A stretch of DNA of 64,000 nucleotides from NCBI RefSeq assembly GCF_950295315.1, contig NW_026647189.1, forward strand, positions 620,001 to 684,000, read 5' to 3'. Of the stretch, positions 1-9,297 are shown one piece after another. Each line of letters opens with the position of its first letter. Within the stretch, counting starts at the first letter, position 1. Under the pieces are notes generated by a model, which had not been told where the DNA came from, searched no databases, and saw nothing but the letters and a program-made list of their open reading frames with translations. This stretch comes from Erinaceus europaeus. Its lineage: Eukaryota > Chordata > Mammalia > Eulipotyphla > Erinaceidae. The position numbers and the translations under genes are program-made.

Positions 1-13
1 GGGATTAATAGAG

Positions 14-30
14 GCCTCCATTACGGAGGC
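14..30. other. Short perfect hairpin near the chosen unit start
   Basis: GCCTCC, loop ATTAC, GGAGGC: a 6-bp perfect stem with a 5-base loop, present in every unit right after the GGGATTAATA anchor. It may be chance. No function is inferred. Confidence 0.5.
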
Positions 31-103
31 ATGTGTCCAGGCAGGCACCCACCAACCCTCAGGGGCAGCTCACGGCACCCAGAGACTTGGTGTGGGTATC
101 TCT

Positions 104-364
104 GGGGCGGGGACTGTCTGTCAGTCAGCAAGACTGTGTGTCAGTGCACATGGTGGGACAGGGGCCTGGCGGACCTTGGTCCCCCGCCCTGGACTGTCAG
201 ATGCCAGCCCCATGCCCAGACACACACCAATCTGCACATAGCCCCTTGGCCCGGCCGACCAGCACCTGCTTTGGCCTGGGGCTCTGGCTCTGGTGGCTGG
301 CCACCACCCCTCAGGTCAAGTTCAGCGTGGGGGTCATGGCTGCTGGTCAACTGGATGGGCGGGG
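104..364. promoter_or_regulatory. Cluster of three GC boxes, candidate promoter-like stretch
   Basis: Three Sp1/KLF-type GC boxes fall within 260 bp: GGGGCGGGG at 104-112, CCCCCGCCC at 181-189 (minus strand) and GGGCGGGG at 357-364, in a locally GC-rich segment. I see no convincing TATA box nearby. The candidate spliced exon pair begins just downstream on the plus strand. Macrosatellites such as DXZ4 and D4Z4 are known to contain internal promoters, so transcription from here is plausible but is inference. Every unit has the same segment; type B units carry a 4-bp deletion (one CTGT) just after the first GC box. Confidence 0.35.
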
Positions 365-400
365 TCCCCATGGCCTAGCAACCACATGAGCCCTCTGTGA

Positions 401-1041
401 TGTCCTAGCCCCTGGCAATCTGTGCTGGCCACACTGGCACTGGGCAGCCCAACTGCCCTGCCACTAGGTCAGGCAACAGCGCCCAGACGCCTGGGCCCTG
501 GCACAGAGGGACGGAAGGATGGGAAGACAGTGCTGACCGACGAGGGACCTCAGGGCTGGCAGCCAAGAGAAGACAGGTGGAGGTGCGCCCGGGATCCTGG
601 GAGCCCAGGCCAGAGCTGCCTGCATGCCTGCCTGCCTTCCTGGATGTCCGTATGCTGCCTTTGTCCAGGTAGGTTTCTCAGGTCCCCTCCAATCCTGTCC
701 TCTCCTGTCCTCTCCTGTCCTCACCATCCTCTCCCCTCTCCTCTCCTCCGCACTTTGCTTCTCGCCTTTGTCTGTCCTCTCTTCCAGGTGCCCTGCTCAC
801 CAGCTCCAGCACTTGTGATGCTTCTCCAGTGACAGCTGTTCGCAACCCCTTCCACCCCCTGCCTGCCCCTAATGTGACCCAGCTCACAGGGTCTCCGGCT
901 CATCCCACCCAAACCCACACGCCCCAACACATTCCCTGGTTCAGCCCCTCTGCCCTATTCAGCCAAACTGGGCCTTTGCAACCTACCTATGCATCGTTGT
1001 TTCTCCTCACCATTCAAGGAGAGATCTCCTTTTGTACTTAG
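401..1041 (+). other. Splice-site-flanked open frame (possible two-exon transcript); coding status doubtful
   Basis: A strong donor-like CAG/GTAGGT lies at 666-674. An acceptor preceded by a long pyrimidine tract (TCTCTTCCAG/GTG) ends at 787. Removing 669-787 (119 bp) joins two stretches in the same frame, giving about 173 open codons from 401 to the TAG at 1039-1041. The frame has no upstream ATG. The first in-frame ATG is at 644, in a weak context, and would give about 92 residues. The second segment contains VRNPFHPLPAP, with an NPF tripeptide of the kind bound by EH domains, in a proline-rich context. The 10-bp indel that distinguishes types falls inside the intron, so the spliced frame is the same in all units. 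The frame upstream of 644 is broken in unit 6 by a 1-bp deletion. I recognise no domain; a noncoding RNA exon, or no transcript at all, is equally possible. Confidence 0.2.
669..787 (+). other. Pyrimidine-rich tract / candidate intron
   Basis: A C/T-rich tract built from a 10-bp TCCTCTCCTG motif, in three copies in units 1-7, 9, 11-13, 15 and 18 and two copies in units 8, 10, 14, 16, 17 and 19. It is bounded by GT and AG. It may be a true polypyrimidine tract of an acceptor, or simply a low-complexity CT repeat. Confidence 0.4.
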
Positions 1042-1055
1042 CTTGGTTGACTGGT

Positions 1056-1133
1056 GGATGGATGGATGGATGGATGGATGGATGGATGTATGAATGGATG
1101 GATAGATGTATGGGTGGATGGATGGATGGATGG
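1056..1133 (+). repeat. (GGAT)n microsatellite/minisatellite
   Basis: A pure run of eight GGAT at 1056-1087, followed by a degenerate GGAT/GTAT/GAAT/AGAT stretch. Pure copy numbers in units 1 to 19 are 8, 10, 10, 8, 9, 8, 9, 9, 6, 9, 8, 6, 6, 9, 9, 9, 9, 9, 9. The open frames translating to repeated MDGW or IHPS are products of this repeat and not proteins. Confidence 0.95.
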
Positions 1134-1263
1134 GCAGGTCAATGGATCGGTTTTGTAGAGGCAGAGTACCATATAGGGGTACTGGAGTCCGCTGGTGTCA
1201 GATCCCTAGTCAATGTCAAATGTAAAACATTAATTCATCAATAACAAAAATGAATAAGCACCT

Positions 1264-1288
1264 AAATAAATAAATAAATAAATAAATA
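1264..1288 (+). repeat. (AAAT)n microsatellite
   Basis: A run of AAAT units that differs between units: 25 bases in unit 8, 29 in unit 16, 37 in units 10, 14 and 17, and 17 interrupted bases in unit 6. It lies between the GGAT tract and SINE-A. It may be the A-rich tail of an old retroelement, but no body is recognisable beside it. Confidence 0.9.
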
Positions 1289-1403
1289 TAAAAACTGGGT
1301 TAAAAAATACATGGCGTCTTTGCCTTTCTGCATATGGAATGCTGTGAGGATCTTAACAAGGAAAGCATTGTCCTGATTAACCCATTTGAAGTCGTGGAAT
1401 ATT

Positions 1404-1639
1404 TCCTTTTCCTTTTTCTTTTTTTACTTTCTATTTTCTTGATTATTCACTGGAATAAATAGACAGGAATTGAGAGGGAAGGGAGGTAGAGAGAGTTTGA
1501 GACACAGAGAGAGACAACTGCAGCACTTCCGCACCACTTGTAAAGATTTCCCCTGGCATGTGGGAACCAGGGTGTTGAAGCCCAGTCCTCCTGCATTCTA
1601 ACATGAGTGCTTAACTGGGTGTGGCACCACCTGGTACCC
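1404..1639 (-). mobile_element. SINE-A, tRNA-derived SINE, hedgehog type, minus strand
   Basis: Read on the minus strand it starts at GGGTACCAGGTGGTGCCAC, passes GTTAAGCACTCATGTTACA and a decayed B-box-like CTTCAACACC, then a body with AAGTGGTGCGGAAGTGCTGC and a TCTCTCTCTGTGTC stretch, and ends in an A-rich tail near 1404-1440. The order and wording of these blocks match a SINE family I recall as very common in Erinaceus genomes (recollection, not searched). The A and B boxes differ from functional tRNA promoter consensus, so it is probably an old, inactive copy. It is present at the same place in all 19 units, so it inserted before amplification. Units 1-3 differ from the rest at one base (CTAAC against GTAAC on the plus strand). 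Confidence 0.8.
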
Positions 1640-1869
1640 TTGATGGGACCCTTTTTTTTAGCAATGAAAAGAAATTCTCGTGGCAAGGTAATAAATAAAT
1701 GAAGAAGTCAATAAAAGTGCATTTACATTAACTCAGTGGAAACACACAGGGACATATAAGTCTCTGTTCCCTGTATTACATCTTCATGTATGGATTGATT
1801 GCCTCAAGGGGTTATTGCCACAGCTGAGTGCCTACGCCACGAATAATCCACAGCTCCTGCACTCCATTT

Positions 1870-2152
1870 GTTCCCCTTCCGCTGCCCTTGTTGCTTGATC
1901 ACTGTGGTGGTTATTGTTTTTGTTGTTGTTGTTGTTGTTACTGACCTTGCATCTGACAGACACAAAAGGAGAGAGCAGAGGAAATACAGGGTGGGAGAGA
2001 AAGATAGAGCTCCTAAAGACCTGCTTCACCCTCTGTAAAGCGACTCCCCTGCAGGTGGCGGTCTGGGGGCCAGACCCCAAATCCTTCCACCTGTCCCCTC
2101 TATTCGTGAGCGCCACAAGCCCTTAACCCTCTGAAATACCGCCAAACCTCCC
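1870..2152 (-). mobile_element. SINE-B, second tRNA-derived SINE, hedgehog type, minus strand
   Basis: On the minus strand the element runs GGCGGTATTTCAGAGGGTTAA, then a decayed B box, CCACCTGCAGGGGAGTCGCT, GGGTGAAGCAGGTC, a TCTATCTTTCTCTCCCACC stretch, a (CAA)n linker (the GTT run at 1922-1939 on the plus strand) and the tail CAACAAGGGCAGCGGAAGGGG. This block order is that of another SINE family I associate with hedgehogs. It is of a different subfamily from SINE-A, which lies about 230 bp away in the same orientation. It hosts the CTCF-like motif at 2048-2062. It occurs in all 19 units. Confidence 0.82.
2048..2062 (+). promoter_or_regulatory. CTCF-type motif inside SINE-B (one per unit, 19 copies)
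   Basis: CCTGCAGGTGGCGGT fits the CTCF core consensus CCASYAGRKGGCRSY at 14 of 15 positions (only the third base differs). It is intact in every unit, always plus-oriented: 2048-2062, 5456-5470, 8867-8881, 12276-12290, 15685-15699, 19077-19091, 22481-22495, 25892-25906, 29294-29308, 32710-32724, 36107-36121, 39506-39520, 42909-42923, 46322-46336, 49723-49737, 53128-53142, 56535-56549, 59936-59950 and 63345-63359. The SINE family form I recall (CCTGCAGGTGGGGAG) fits at only 11 of 15, so this copy has diverged toward the CTCF consensus. Binding is predicted from sequence only. Confidence 0.55.
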
Positions 2153-2221
2153 TGGATTTACTTTTGAAGGCAGTATCACCTGCCTTGTTTTGAATCCTCA
2201 TTATCCTGAGGGTCAGTCCTG

Positions 2222-2234
2222 ATGACAGTGTCAT
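2222..2234. promoter_or_regulatory. 13-bp palindrome ATGACAGTGTCAT
   Basis: Perfect 6-bp arms around one central G. TGACA/TGTCA half-sites resemble TALE homeodomain (MEIS/PKNOX/TGIF) sites, though those dimer sites normally have one more base between arms. Units 7, 10, 11 and 14-19 read GGAGACAGTGTCAT, which breaks the left arm. Function is unknown. Confidence 0.3.
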
Positions 2235-2447
2235 GACACGACACACGGAGATCTCTGTTATCAGAGAGCACCTGGAACAGCAGCTGGGGCTCTAGTGCCA
2301 GGGCAGGAGCAACTCCCCATCCACCTTCCACGGAGTCCACCTGCCTGCATTTTGGTCCTTTTCCCTCCAAAAAAGATTTTTCCCTTTTTTCACTTTGAAA
2401 CAGGCAGGAGACAGGTTACCCAGGCAGGGGGAAAAAAATAAAAAGCC

Positions 2448-2466
2448 TTTTTTTTTTTTTTTTTTT
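2448..2466 (+). repeat. Poly-T tract, length-variable
   Basis: Homopolymer lengths in units 1 to 19 are 19, 21, 28, 19, 20, 19, 33, 29, 32, 19, 25, 29, 29, 19, 30, 19, 19, 30, 19. It could be the A-tail of a minus-strand retroelement, but the flanks (GCC on the left, ACCGAAGTG on the right) give no recognisable body. Lengths may partly reflect sequencing error in homopolymers. Confidence 0.9.
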
Positions 2467-2589
2467 ACCGAAGTGAATGACCATCTTCTGGGAAGTATAG
2501 GTTTTGAACCTGAAAACTCTGTCTGTCTGTCTCTTAGTCCACAGAAAGAGCCACTAGTCCAGCCAGATCTCACGCTCAGATGGGGTGTT

Positions 2590-3190
2590 TTTGCCAGTCA
2601 AAGGTCTGCACAGCGCACTAGGGATTGGGCGGCCTGAGACCCAAATGTTACATTGTAGATGGACTGTTTGCAGTTCTTGCTCCCCAGGACATTGGACTGT
2701 CTCAACTCCCTCCCCTACAGCATGAAAAAAAGACTCTTGACAACCTTGGAGCAACTGGAGTGGGGGCGAGGGGAGCTGTTTGCATGTCTGCACTGCTCAG
2801 GCCCAGGTGTCTGTGGGGGTCCGTGGCAGAGGCTGTAAGGGGGCTAGGGGGCAGAAGGAGACTGTTTGAGAGGCAGGCTGCAGGCAGGGGAGCCCAGGAG
2901 TGTGTGCAGGGCTGTGTGTGTGGGTGTGGTGGCAGGGCGTTAGGGCAGGTCCCCCTGCTGGATGGTGAGATGGCAGCTGGGCTGGCCCTGGGCCCTCAGG
3001 GCTGAAGGGCAGAAGCAGGGTGGCAGTAAAGTAGCGCAGGGAGGAACACAGTAGATGTTAGTTGGGAGCTGGGGGACAGAGGGTAAGGGGAAAGGGGGCA
3101 TCATTGAGGAGGGGTCAGGACTAGAGAGTGGGGGCAGCTGGAGGCATGGAAGGTCCCAGGAATCAGGGACTGACAGGAACAGATTCCTAC
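2590..3190. other. Unit-internal unique G-rich sequence, no gene recognised
   Basis: About 600 bp of G-rich, T/G-alternating sequence on the plus strand (CTGTGTGTGTGGGTGTGGTGG near 2911). A 126-codon frame is open here at 2625-3005 but begins at TTG, has an arginine/glycine-rich make-up and resembles no family I know. Type-distinguishing substitutions in it (CTCAGGCCC/CTCATGCCC, TTTGAGAGG/TTTGCGAGG) change amino acids. I read it as noncoding. A weaker CTCF-like core, CTAGGGGGCAGA, lies near 2844-2855. Confidence 0.5.
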
Positions 3191-3272
3191 ACCCCCCCAC
3201 TGGATAGAAGCTGCAGAAGCCAGAGCAGCAGCCCTGGCTTGCCTAGGCCAAGGGCCCTGAGTGAGTCCATCT

Positions 3273-3381
3273 GAGGATGAGGAAGAGGAGGAGGGGGTGG
3301 AGGAGGAGGAGGAGAAAGAGGAGGAGGAAGAGTAGGAAGAGGAGGAGGAGGAGGCGTAGGAGGAGGAGGAAGGGCAGGAGG
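3273..3381 (+). repeat. Purine tract, (GGA/GAA)n
   Basis: About 110 bases almost entirely A and G on the plus strand, built from GGA and GAA triplets with a GGGGGTGG block. Minus-strand open frames through it read poly-proline and the plus frame reads poly-glutamate; both are low-complexity artefacts. Such tracts can form triplex (H-DNA) or two-tetrad G-quadruplex structures. The tract is present in all 18 complete units. Confidence 0.9.
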
Positions 3382-3400
3382 GCAGCTGTCAGTAGGCAAC

Positions 3401-6400
3401 GGGATTAATAGAGGCCTCCATTACGGAGGCATGTGTCCAGGCAGGCACCCACCAACCCTCAGGGGCAGCTCACGGCACCCAGAGACTTGGTGTGGGTATC
3501 TCTGGGGCGGGGACTGTCTGTCAGTCAGCAAGACTGTGTGTCAGTGCACATGGTGGGACAGGGGCCTGGCGGACCTTGGTCCCCCGCCCTGGACTGTCAG
3601 ATGCCAGCCCCATGCCCAGACACACACCAATCTGCACATAGCCCCTTGGCCCGGCCGACCAGCACCTGCTTTGGCCTGGGGCTCTGGCTCTGGTGGCTGG
3701 CCACCACCCCTCAGGTCAAGTTCAGCGTGGGGGTCATGGCTGCTGGTCAACTGGATGGGCGGGGTCCCCATGGCCTAGCAACCACATGAGCCCTCTGTGA
3801 TGTCCTAGCCCCTGGCAATCTGTGCTGGCCACACTGGCACTGGGCAGCCCAACTGCCCTGCCACTAGGTCAGGCAACAGCGCCCAGACGCCTGGGCCCTG
3901 GCACAGAGGGACGGAAGGATGGGAAGACAGTGCTGACCGACGAGGGACCTCAGGGCTGGCAGCCAAGAGAAGACAGGTGGAGGTGCGCCCGGGATCCTGG
4001 GAGCCCAGGCCAGAGCTGCCTGCATGCCTGCCTGCCTTCCTGGATGTCCGTATGCTGCCTTTGTCCAGGTAGGTTTCTCAGGTCCCCTCCAATCCTGTCC
4101 TCTCCTGTCCTCTCCTGTCCTCACCATCCTCTCCCCTCTCCTCTCCTCCGCACTTTGCTTCTCGCCTTTGTCTGTCCTCTCTTCCAGGTGCCCTGCTCAC
4201 CAGCTCCAGCACTTGTGATGCTTCTCCAGTGACAGCTGTTCGCAACCCCTTCCACCCCCTGCCTGCCCCTAATGTGACCCAGCTCACAGGGTCTCCGGCT
4301 CATCCCACCCAAACCCACACGCCCCAACACATTCCCTGGTTCAGCCCCTCTGCCCTATTCAGCCAAACTGGGCCTTTGCAACCTACCTATGCATCGTTGT
4401 TTCTCCTCACCATTCAAGGAGAGATCTCCTTTTGTACTTAGCTTGGTTGACTGGTGGATGGATGGATGGATGGATGGATGGATGGATGGATGGATGTATG
4501 AATGGATGGATAGATGTATGGGTGGATGGATGGATGGATGGGCAGGTCAATGGATCGGTTTTGTAGAGGCAGAGTACCATATAGGGGTACTGGAGTCCGC
4601 TGGTGTCAGATCCCTAGTCAATGTCAAATGTAAAACATTAATTCATCAATAACAAAAATGAATAAGCACCTAAATAAATAAATAAATAAATAAATATAAA
4701 AACTGGGTTAAAAAATACATGGCGTCTTTGCCTTTCTGCATATGGAATGCTGTGAGGATCTTAACAAGGAAAGCATTGTCCTGATTAACCCATTTGAAGT
4801 CGTGGAATATTTCCTTTTCCTTTTTCTTTTTTTACTTTCTATTTTCTTGATTATTCACTGGAATAAATAGACAGGAATTGAGAGGGAAGGGAGGTAGAGA
4901 GAGTTTGAGACACAGAGAGAGACAACTGCAGCACTTCCGCACCACTTGTAAAGATTTCCCCTGGCATGTGGGAACCAGGGTGTTGAAGCCCAGTCCTCCT
5001 GCATTCTAACATGAGTGCTTAACTGGGTGTGGCACCACCTGGTACCCTTGATGGGACCCTTTTTTTTAGCAATGAAAAGAAATTCTCGTGGCAAGGTAAT
5101 AAATAAATGAAGAAGTCAATAAAAGTGCATTTACATTAACTCAGTGGAAACACACAGGGACATATACGTCTCTGTTCCCTGTATTACATCTTCATGTATG
5201 GATTGATTGCCTCAAGGGGTTATTGCCACAGCTGAGTGCCTACGCCACGAATAATCCACAGCTCCTGCACTCCATTTGTTCCCCTTCCGCTGCCCTTGTT
5301 GCTTGATCACTGTGGTGGTTATTGTTTTTGTTGTTGTTGTTGTTGTTACTGACCTTGCATCTGACAGACACAAAAGGAGAGAGCAGAGGAAATACAGGGT
5401 GGGAGAGAAAGATAGAGCTCCTAAAGACCTGCTTCACCCTCTGTAAAGCGACTCCCCTGCAGGTGGCGGTCTGGGGGCCAGACCCCAAATCCTTCCACCT
5501 GTCCCCTCTATTCGTGAGCGCCACAAGCCCTTAACCCTCTGAAATACCGCCAAACCTCCCTGGATTTACTTTTGAAGGCAGTATCACCTGCCTCGTTTTG
5601 AATCCTCATTATCCTGAGGGTCAGTCCTGATGACAGTGTCATGACACGACACACGGAGATCTCTGTTATCAGAGAGCACCTGGAACAGCAGCTGGGGCTC
5701 TAGTGCCAGGGCAGGAGCAACTCCCCATCCACCTTCCACGGAGTCCACCTGCCTGCATTTTGGTCCTTTTCCCTCCAAAAAAGATTTTTCCCTTTTTTCA
5801 CTTTGAAACAGGCAGGAGACAGGTTACCCAGGCAGGGGGGAAAAAAATAAAAAGCCTTTTTTTTTTTTTTTTTTTTTACCGAAGTGAATGACCATCTTCT
5901 GGGAAGTATAGGTTTTGAACCTGAAAACTCTGTCTGTCTGTCTCTTAGTCCACAGAAAGAGCCACTAGTCCAGCCAGATCTCACGCTCAGATGGGGTGTT
6001 TTTGCCAGTCAAAGGTCTGCACAGCGCACTAGGGATTGGGCGGCCTGAGACCCAAATGTTACATTGTAGATGGACTGTTTGCAGTTCTTGCTCCCCAGGA
6101 CATTGGACTGTCTCAACTCCCTCCCCTACAGCATGAAAAAAAGACTCTTGACAACCTTGGAGCAACTGGAGTGGGGGCGAGGGGAGCTGTTTGCATGTCT
6201 GCACTGCTCATGCCCAGGTGTCTGTGGGGGTCCGTGGCAGAGGCTGTAAGGGGGCTAGGGGGCAGAAGGAGACTGTTTGAGAGGCAGGCTGCAGGCAGGG
6301 GAGCCCAGGAGTGTGTGCAGGGCTGTGTGTGTGGGTGTGGTGGCAGGGCGTTAGGGCAGGTCCCCCTGCTGGATGGTGAGATGGCAGCTGGGCTGGCCCT

Positions 6401-6811
6401 GGGCCCTCAGGGCTGAAGGGCAGAAGCAGGGTGGCAGTAAAGTAGCGCAGGGAGGAACACAGTAGATGTTAGTTGGGAGCTGGGGGACAGAGGGTAAGGG
6501 GAAAGGGGGCATCATTGAGGAGGGGTCAGGACTAGAGAGTGGGGGCAGCTGGAGGCATGGAAGGTCCCAGGAATCAGGGACTGACAGGAACAGATTCCTA
6601 AACCCCCCCACTGGATAGAAGCTGCAGAAGCCAGAGCAGCAGCCCTGGCTTGCCTAGGCCAAGGGCCCTGAGTGAGTCCATCTGAGGATGAGGAAGAGGA
6701 GGAGGGGGTGGAGGAGGAGGAGGAGAAAGAGGAGGAGGAAGAGTAGGAAGAGGAGGAGGAGGAGGCGTAGGAGGAGGAGGAAGGGCAGGAGGGCAGCTGT
6801 CAGTAGGCAAC
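3401..6811 (+). repeat. Unit 2 (type D)
   Basis: Same type as unit 1 but with GGAT x10, poly-T of 21, CTCATGCCC instead of CTCAGGCCC, and a private C-to-A change giving CCTAAACCCC near 6600. SINE-A lies at 4812-5047, SINE-B at 5278-5560 and the CTCF-like motif at 5456-5470. Confidence 0.97.
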
Positions 6812-9263
6812 GGGATTAATAGAGGCCTCCATTACGGAGGCATGTGTCCAGGCAGGCACCCACCAACCCTCAGGGGCAGCTCACGGCACCCAGAGACTTG
6901 GTGTGGGTATCTCTGGGGCGGGGACTGTCTGTCAGTCAGCAAGACTGTGTGTCAGTGCACATGGTGGGACAGGGGCCTGGCGGACCTTGGTCCCCCGCCC
7001 TGGACTGTCAGATGCCAGCCCCATGCCCAGACACACACCAATCTGCACATAGCCCCTTGGCCCGGCCGACCAGCACCTGCTTTGGCCTGGGGCTCTGGCT
7101 CTGGTGGCTGGCCACCACCCCTCAGGTCAAGTTCAGCGTGGGGGTCATGGCTGCTGGTCAACTGGATGGGCGGGGTCCCCATGGCCTAGCAACCACATGA
7201 GCCCTCTGTGATGTCCTAGCCCCTGGCAATCTGTGCTGGCCACACTGGCACTGGGCAGCCCAACTGCCCTGCCACTAGGTCAGGCAACAGCGCCCAGACG
7301 CCTGGGCCCTGGCACAGAGGGACGGAAGGATGGGAAGACAGTGCTGACCGACGAGGGACCTCAGGGCTGGCAGCCAAGAGAAGACAGGTGGAGGTGCGCC
7401 CGGGATCCTGGGAGCCCAGGCCAGAGCTGCCTGCATGCCTGCCTGCCTTCCTGGATGTCCGTATGCTGCCTTTGTCCAGGTAGGTTTCTCAGGTCCCCTC
7501 CAATCCTGTCCTCTCCTGTCCTCTCCTGTCCTCACCATCCTCTCCCCTCTCCTCTCCTCCGCACTTTGCTTCTCGCCTTTGTCTGTCCTCTCTTCCAGGT
7601 GCCCTGCTCACCAGCTCCAGCACTTGTGATGCTTCTCCAGTGACAGCTGTTCGCAACCCCTTCCACCCCCTGCCTGCCCCTAATGTGACCCAGCTCACAG
7701 GGTCTCCGGCTCATCCCACCCAAACCCACACGCCCCAACACATTCCCTGGTTCAGCCCCTCTGCCCTATTCAGCCAAACTGGGCCTTTGCAACCTACCTA
7801 TGCATCGTTGTTTCTCCTCACCATTCAAGGAGAGATCTCCTTTTGTACTTAGCTTGGTTGACTGGTGGATGGATGGATGGATGGATGGATGGATGGATGG
7901 ATGGATGTATGAATGGATGGATAGATGTATGGGTGGATGGATGGATGGATGGGCAGGTCAATGGATCGGTTTTGTAGAGGCAGAGTACCATATAGGGGTA
8001 CTGGAGTCCGCTGGTGTCAGATCCCTAGTCAATGTCAAATGTAAAACATTAATTCATCAATAACAAAAATGAATAAGCACCTAAATAAATAAATAAATAA
8101 ATAAATATAAAAACTGGGTTAAAAAATACATGGCGTCTTTGCCTTTCTGCATATGGAATGCTGTGAGGATCTTAACAAGGAAAGCATTGTCCTGATTAAC
8201 CCATTTGAAGTCGTGGAATATTTCCTTTTCCTTTTTCTTTTTTTACTTTCTATTTTCTTGATTATTCACTGGAATAAATAGACAGGAATTGAGAGGGAAG
8301 GGAGGTAGAGAGAGTTTGAGACACAGAGAGAGACAACTGCAGCACTTCCGCACCACTTGTAAAGATTTCCCCTGGCATGTGGGAACCAGGGTGTTGAAGC
8401 CCAGTCCTCCTGCATTCTAACATGAGTGCTTAACTGGGTGTGGCACCACCTGGTACCCTTGATGGGACCCTTTTTTTTAGCAATGAAAAGAAATTCTCGT
8501 GGCAAGGTAATAAATAAATGAAGAAGTCAATAAAAGTGCATTTACATTAACTCAGTGGAAACACACAGGGACATATACGTCTCTGTTCCCTGTATTACAT
8601 CTTCATGTATGGATTGATTGCCTCAAGGGGTTATTGCCACAGCTGAGTGCCTACGCCACGAATAATCCACAGCTCCTGCACTCCATTTGTTCCCCTTCCG
8701 CTGCCCTTGTTGCTTGATCACTGTGGTGGTTATTGTTTTTGTTGTTGTTGTTGTTGTTACTGACCTTGCATCTGACAGACACAAAAGGAGAGAGCAGAGG
8801 AAATACAGGGTGGGAGAGAAAGATAGAGCTCCTAAAGACCTGCTTCACCCTCTGTAAAGCGACTCCCCTGCAGGTGGCGGTCTGGGGGCCAGACCCCAAA
8901 TCCTTCCACCTGTCCCCTCTATTCGTGAGCGCCACAAGCCCTTAACCCTCTGAAATACCGCCAAACCTCCCTGGATTTACTTTTGAAGGCAGTATCACCT
9001 GCCTCGTTTTGAATCCTCATTATCCTGAGGGTCAGTCCTGATGACAGTGTCATGACACGACACACGGAGATCTCTGTTATCAGAGAGCACCTGGAACAGC
9101 AGCTGGGGCTCTAGTGCCAGGGCAGGAGCAACTCCCCATCCACCTTCCACGGAGTCCACCTGCCTGCATTTTGGTCCTTTTCCCTCCAAAAAAGATTTTT
9201 CCCTTTTTTCACTTTGAAACAGGCAGGAGACAGGTTACCCAGGCAGGGGGAAAAAAATAAAAA

Positions 9264-9297
<34 letters not shown>

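Larger units (their letters stand above)
1..3400 (+). repeat. Unit 1 (type D), reference unit
   Basis: This is the reference copy for the sub-features listed separately. Its variant state is CACCCAGAGAC near position 80, no 4-bp deletion, three copies of the 10-bp CT motif, GGAT x8, poly-T of 19, GCATTCTAAC in SINE-A and CTCAGGCCC near 2800. Private changes are CATATAAGTC (other units CATATACGTC) near 1756 and TGCCTTGTTTTG (others TGCCTCGTTTTG) near 2181. Confidence 0.97.

Noticed and set aside
1405..1440. T-rich run as a Pol III or other terminator
   Set aside because: It is the A-rich tail of minus-strand SINE-A seen on the plus strand.
1914..1945. Leucine-run start resembling a signal peptide (MFLLLLLLLL)
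   Set aside because: It is the (GTT)n linker of SINE-B read in frame, with a TTG start.
2467..2520. A-box-like TACCGAAGTGA followed by B-box-like GGTTTTGAACC, suggesting a third tRNA-like element after the poly-T
   Set aside because: The A-box fit is fair (about 9 of 11), but the B-box fit is poor and no cloverleaf or SINE body could be drawn around them.
3187..3399. Minus-strand proline-rich 70-residue frame, repeated in each complete unit
   Set aside because: It is the translation of the GGA/GAA purine tract; low-complexity and without recognisable similarity outside the tract.
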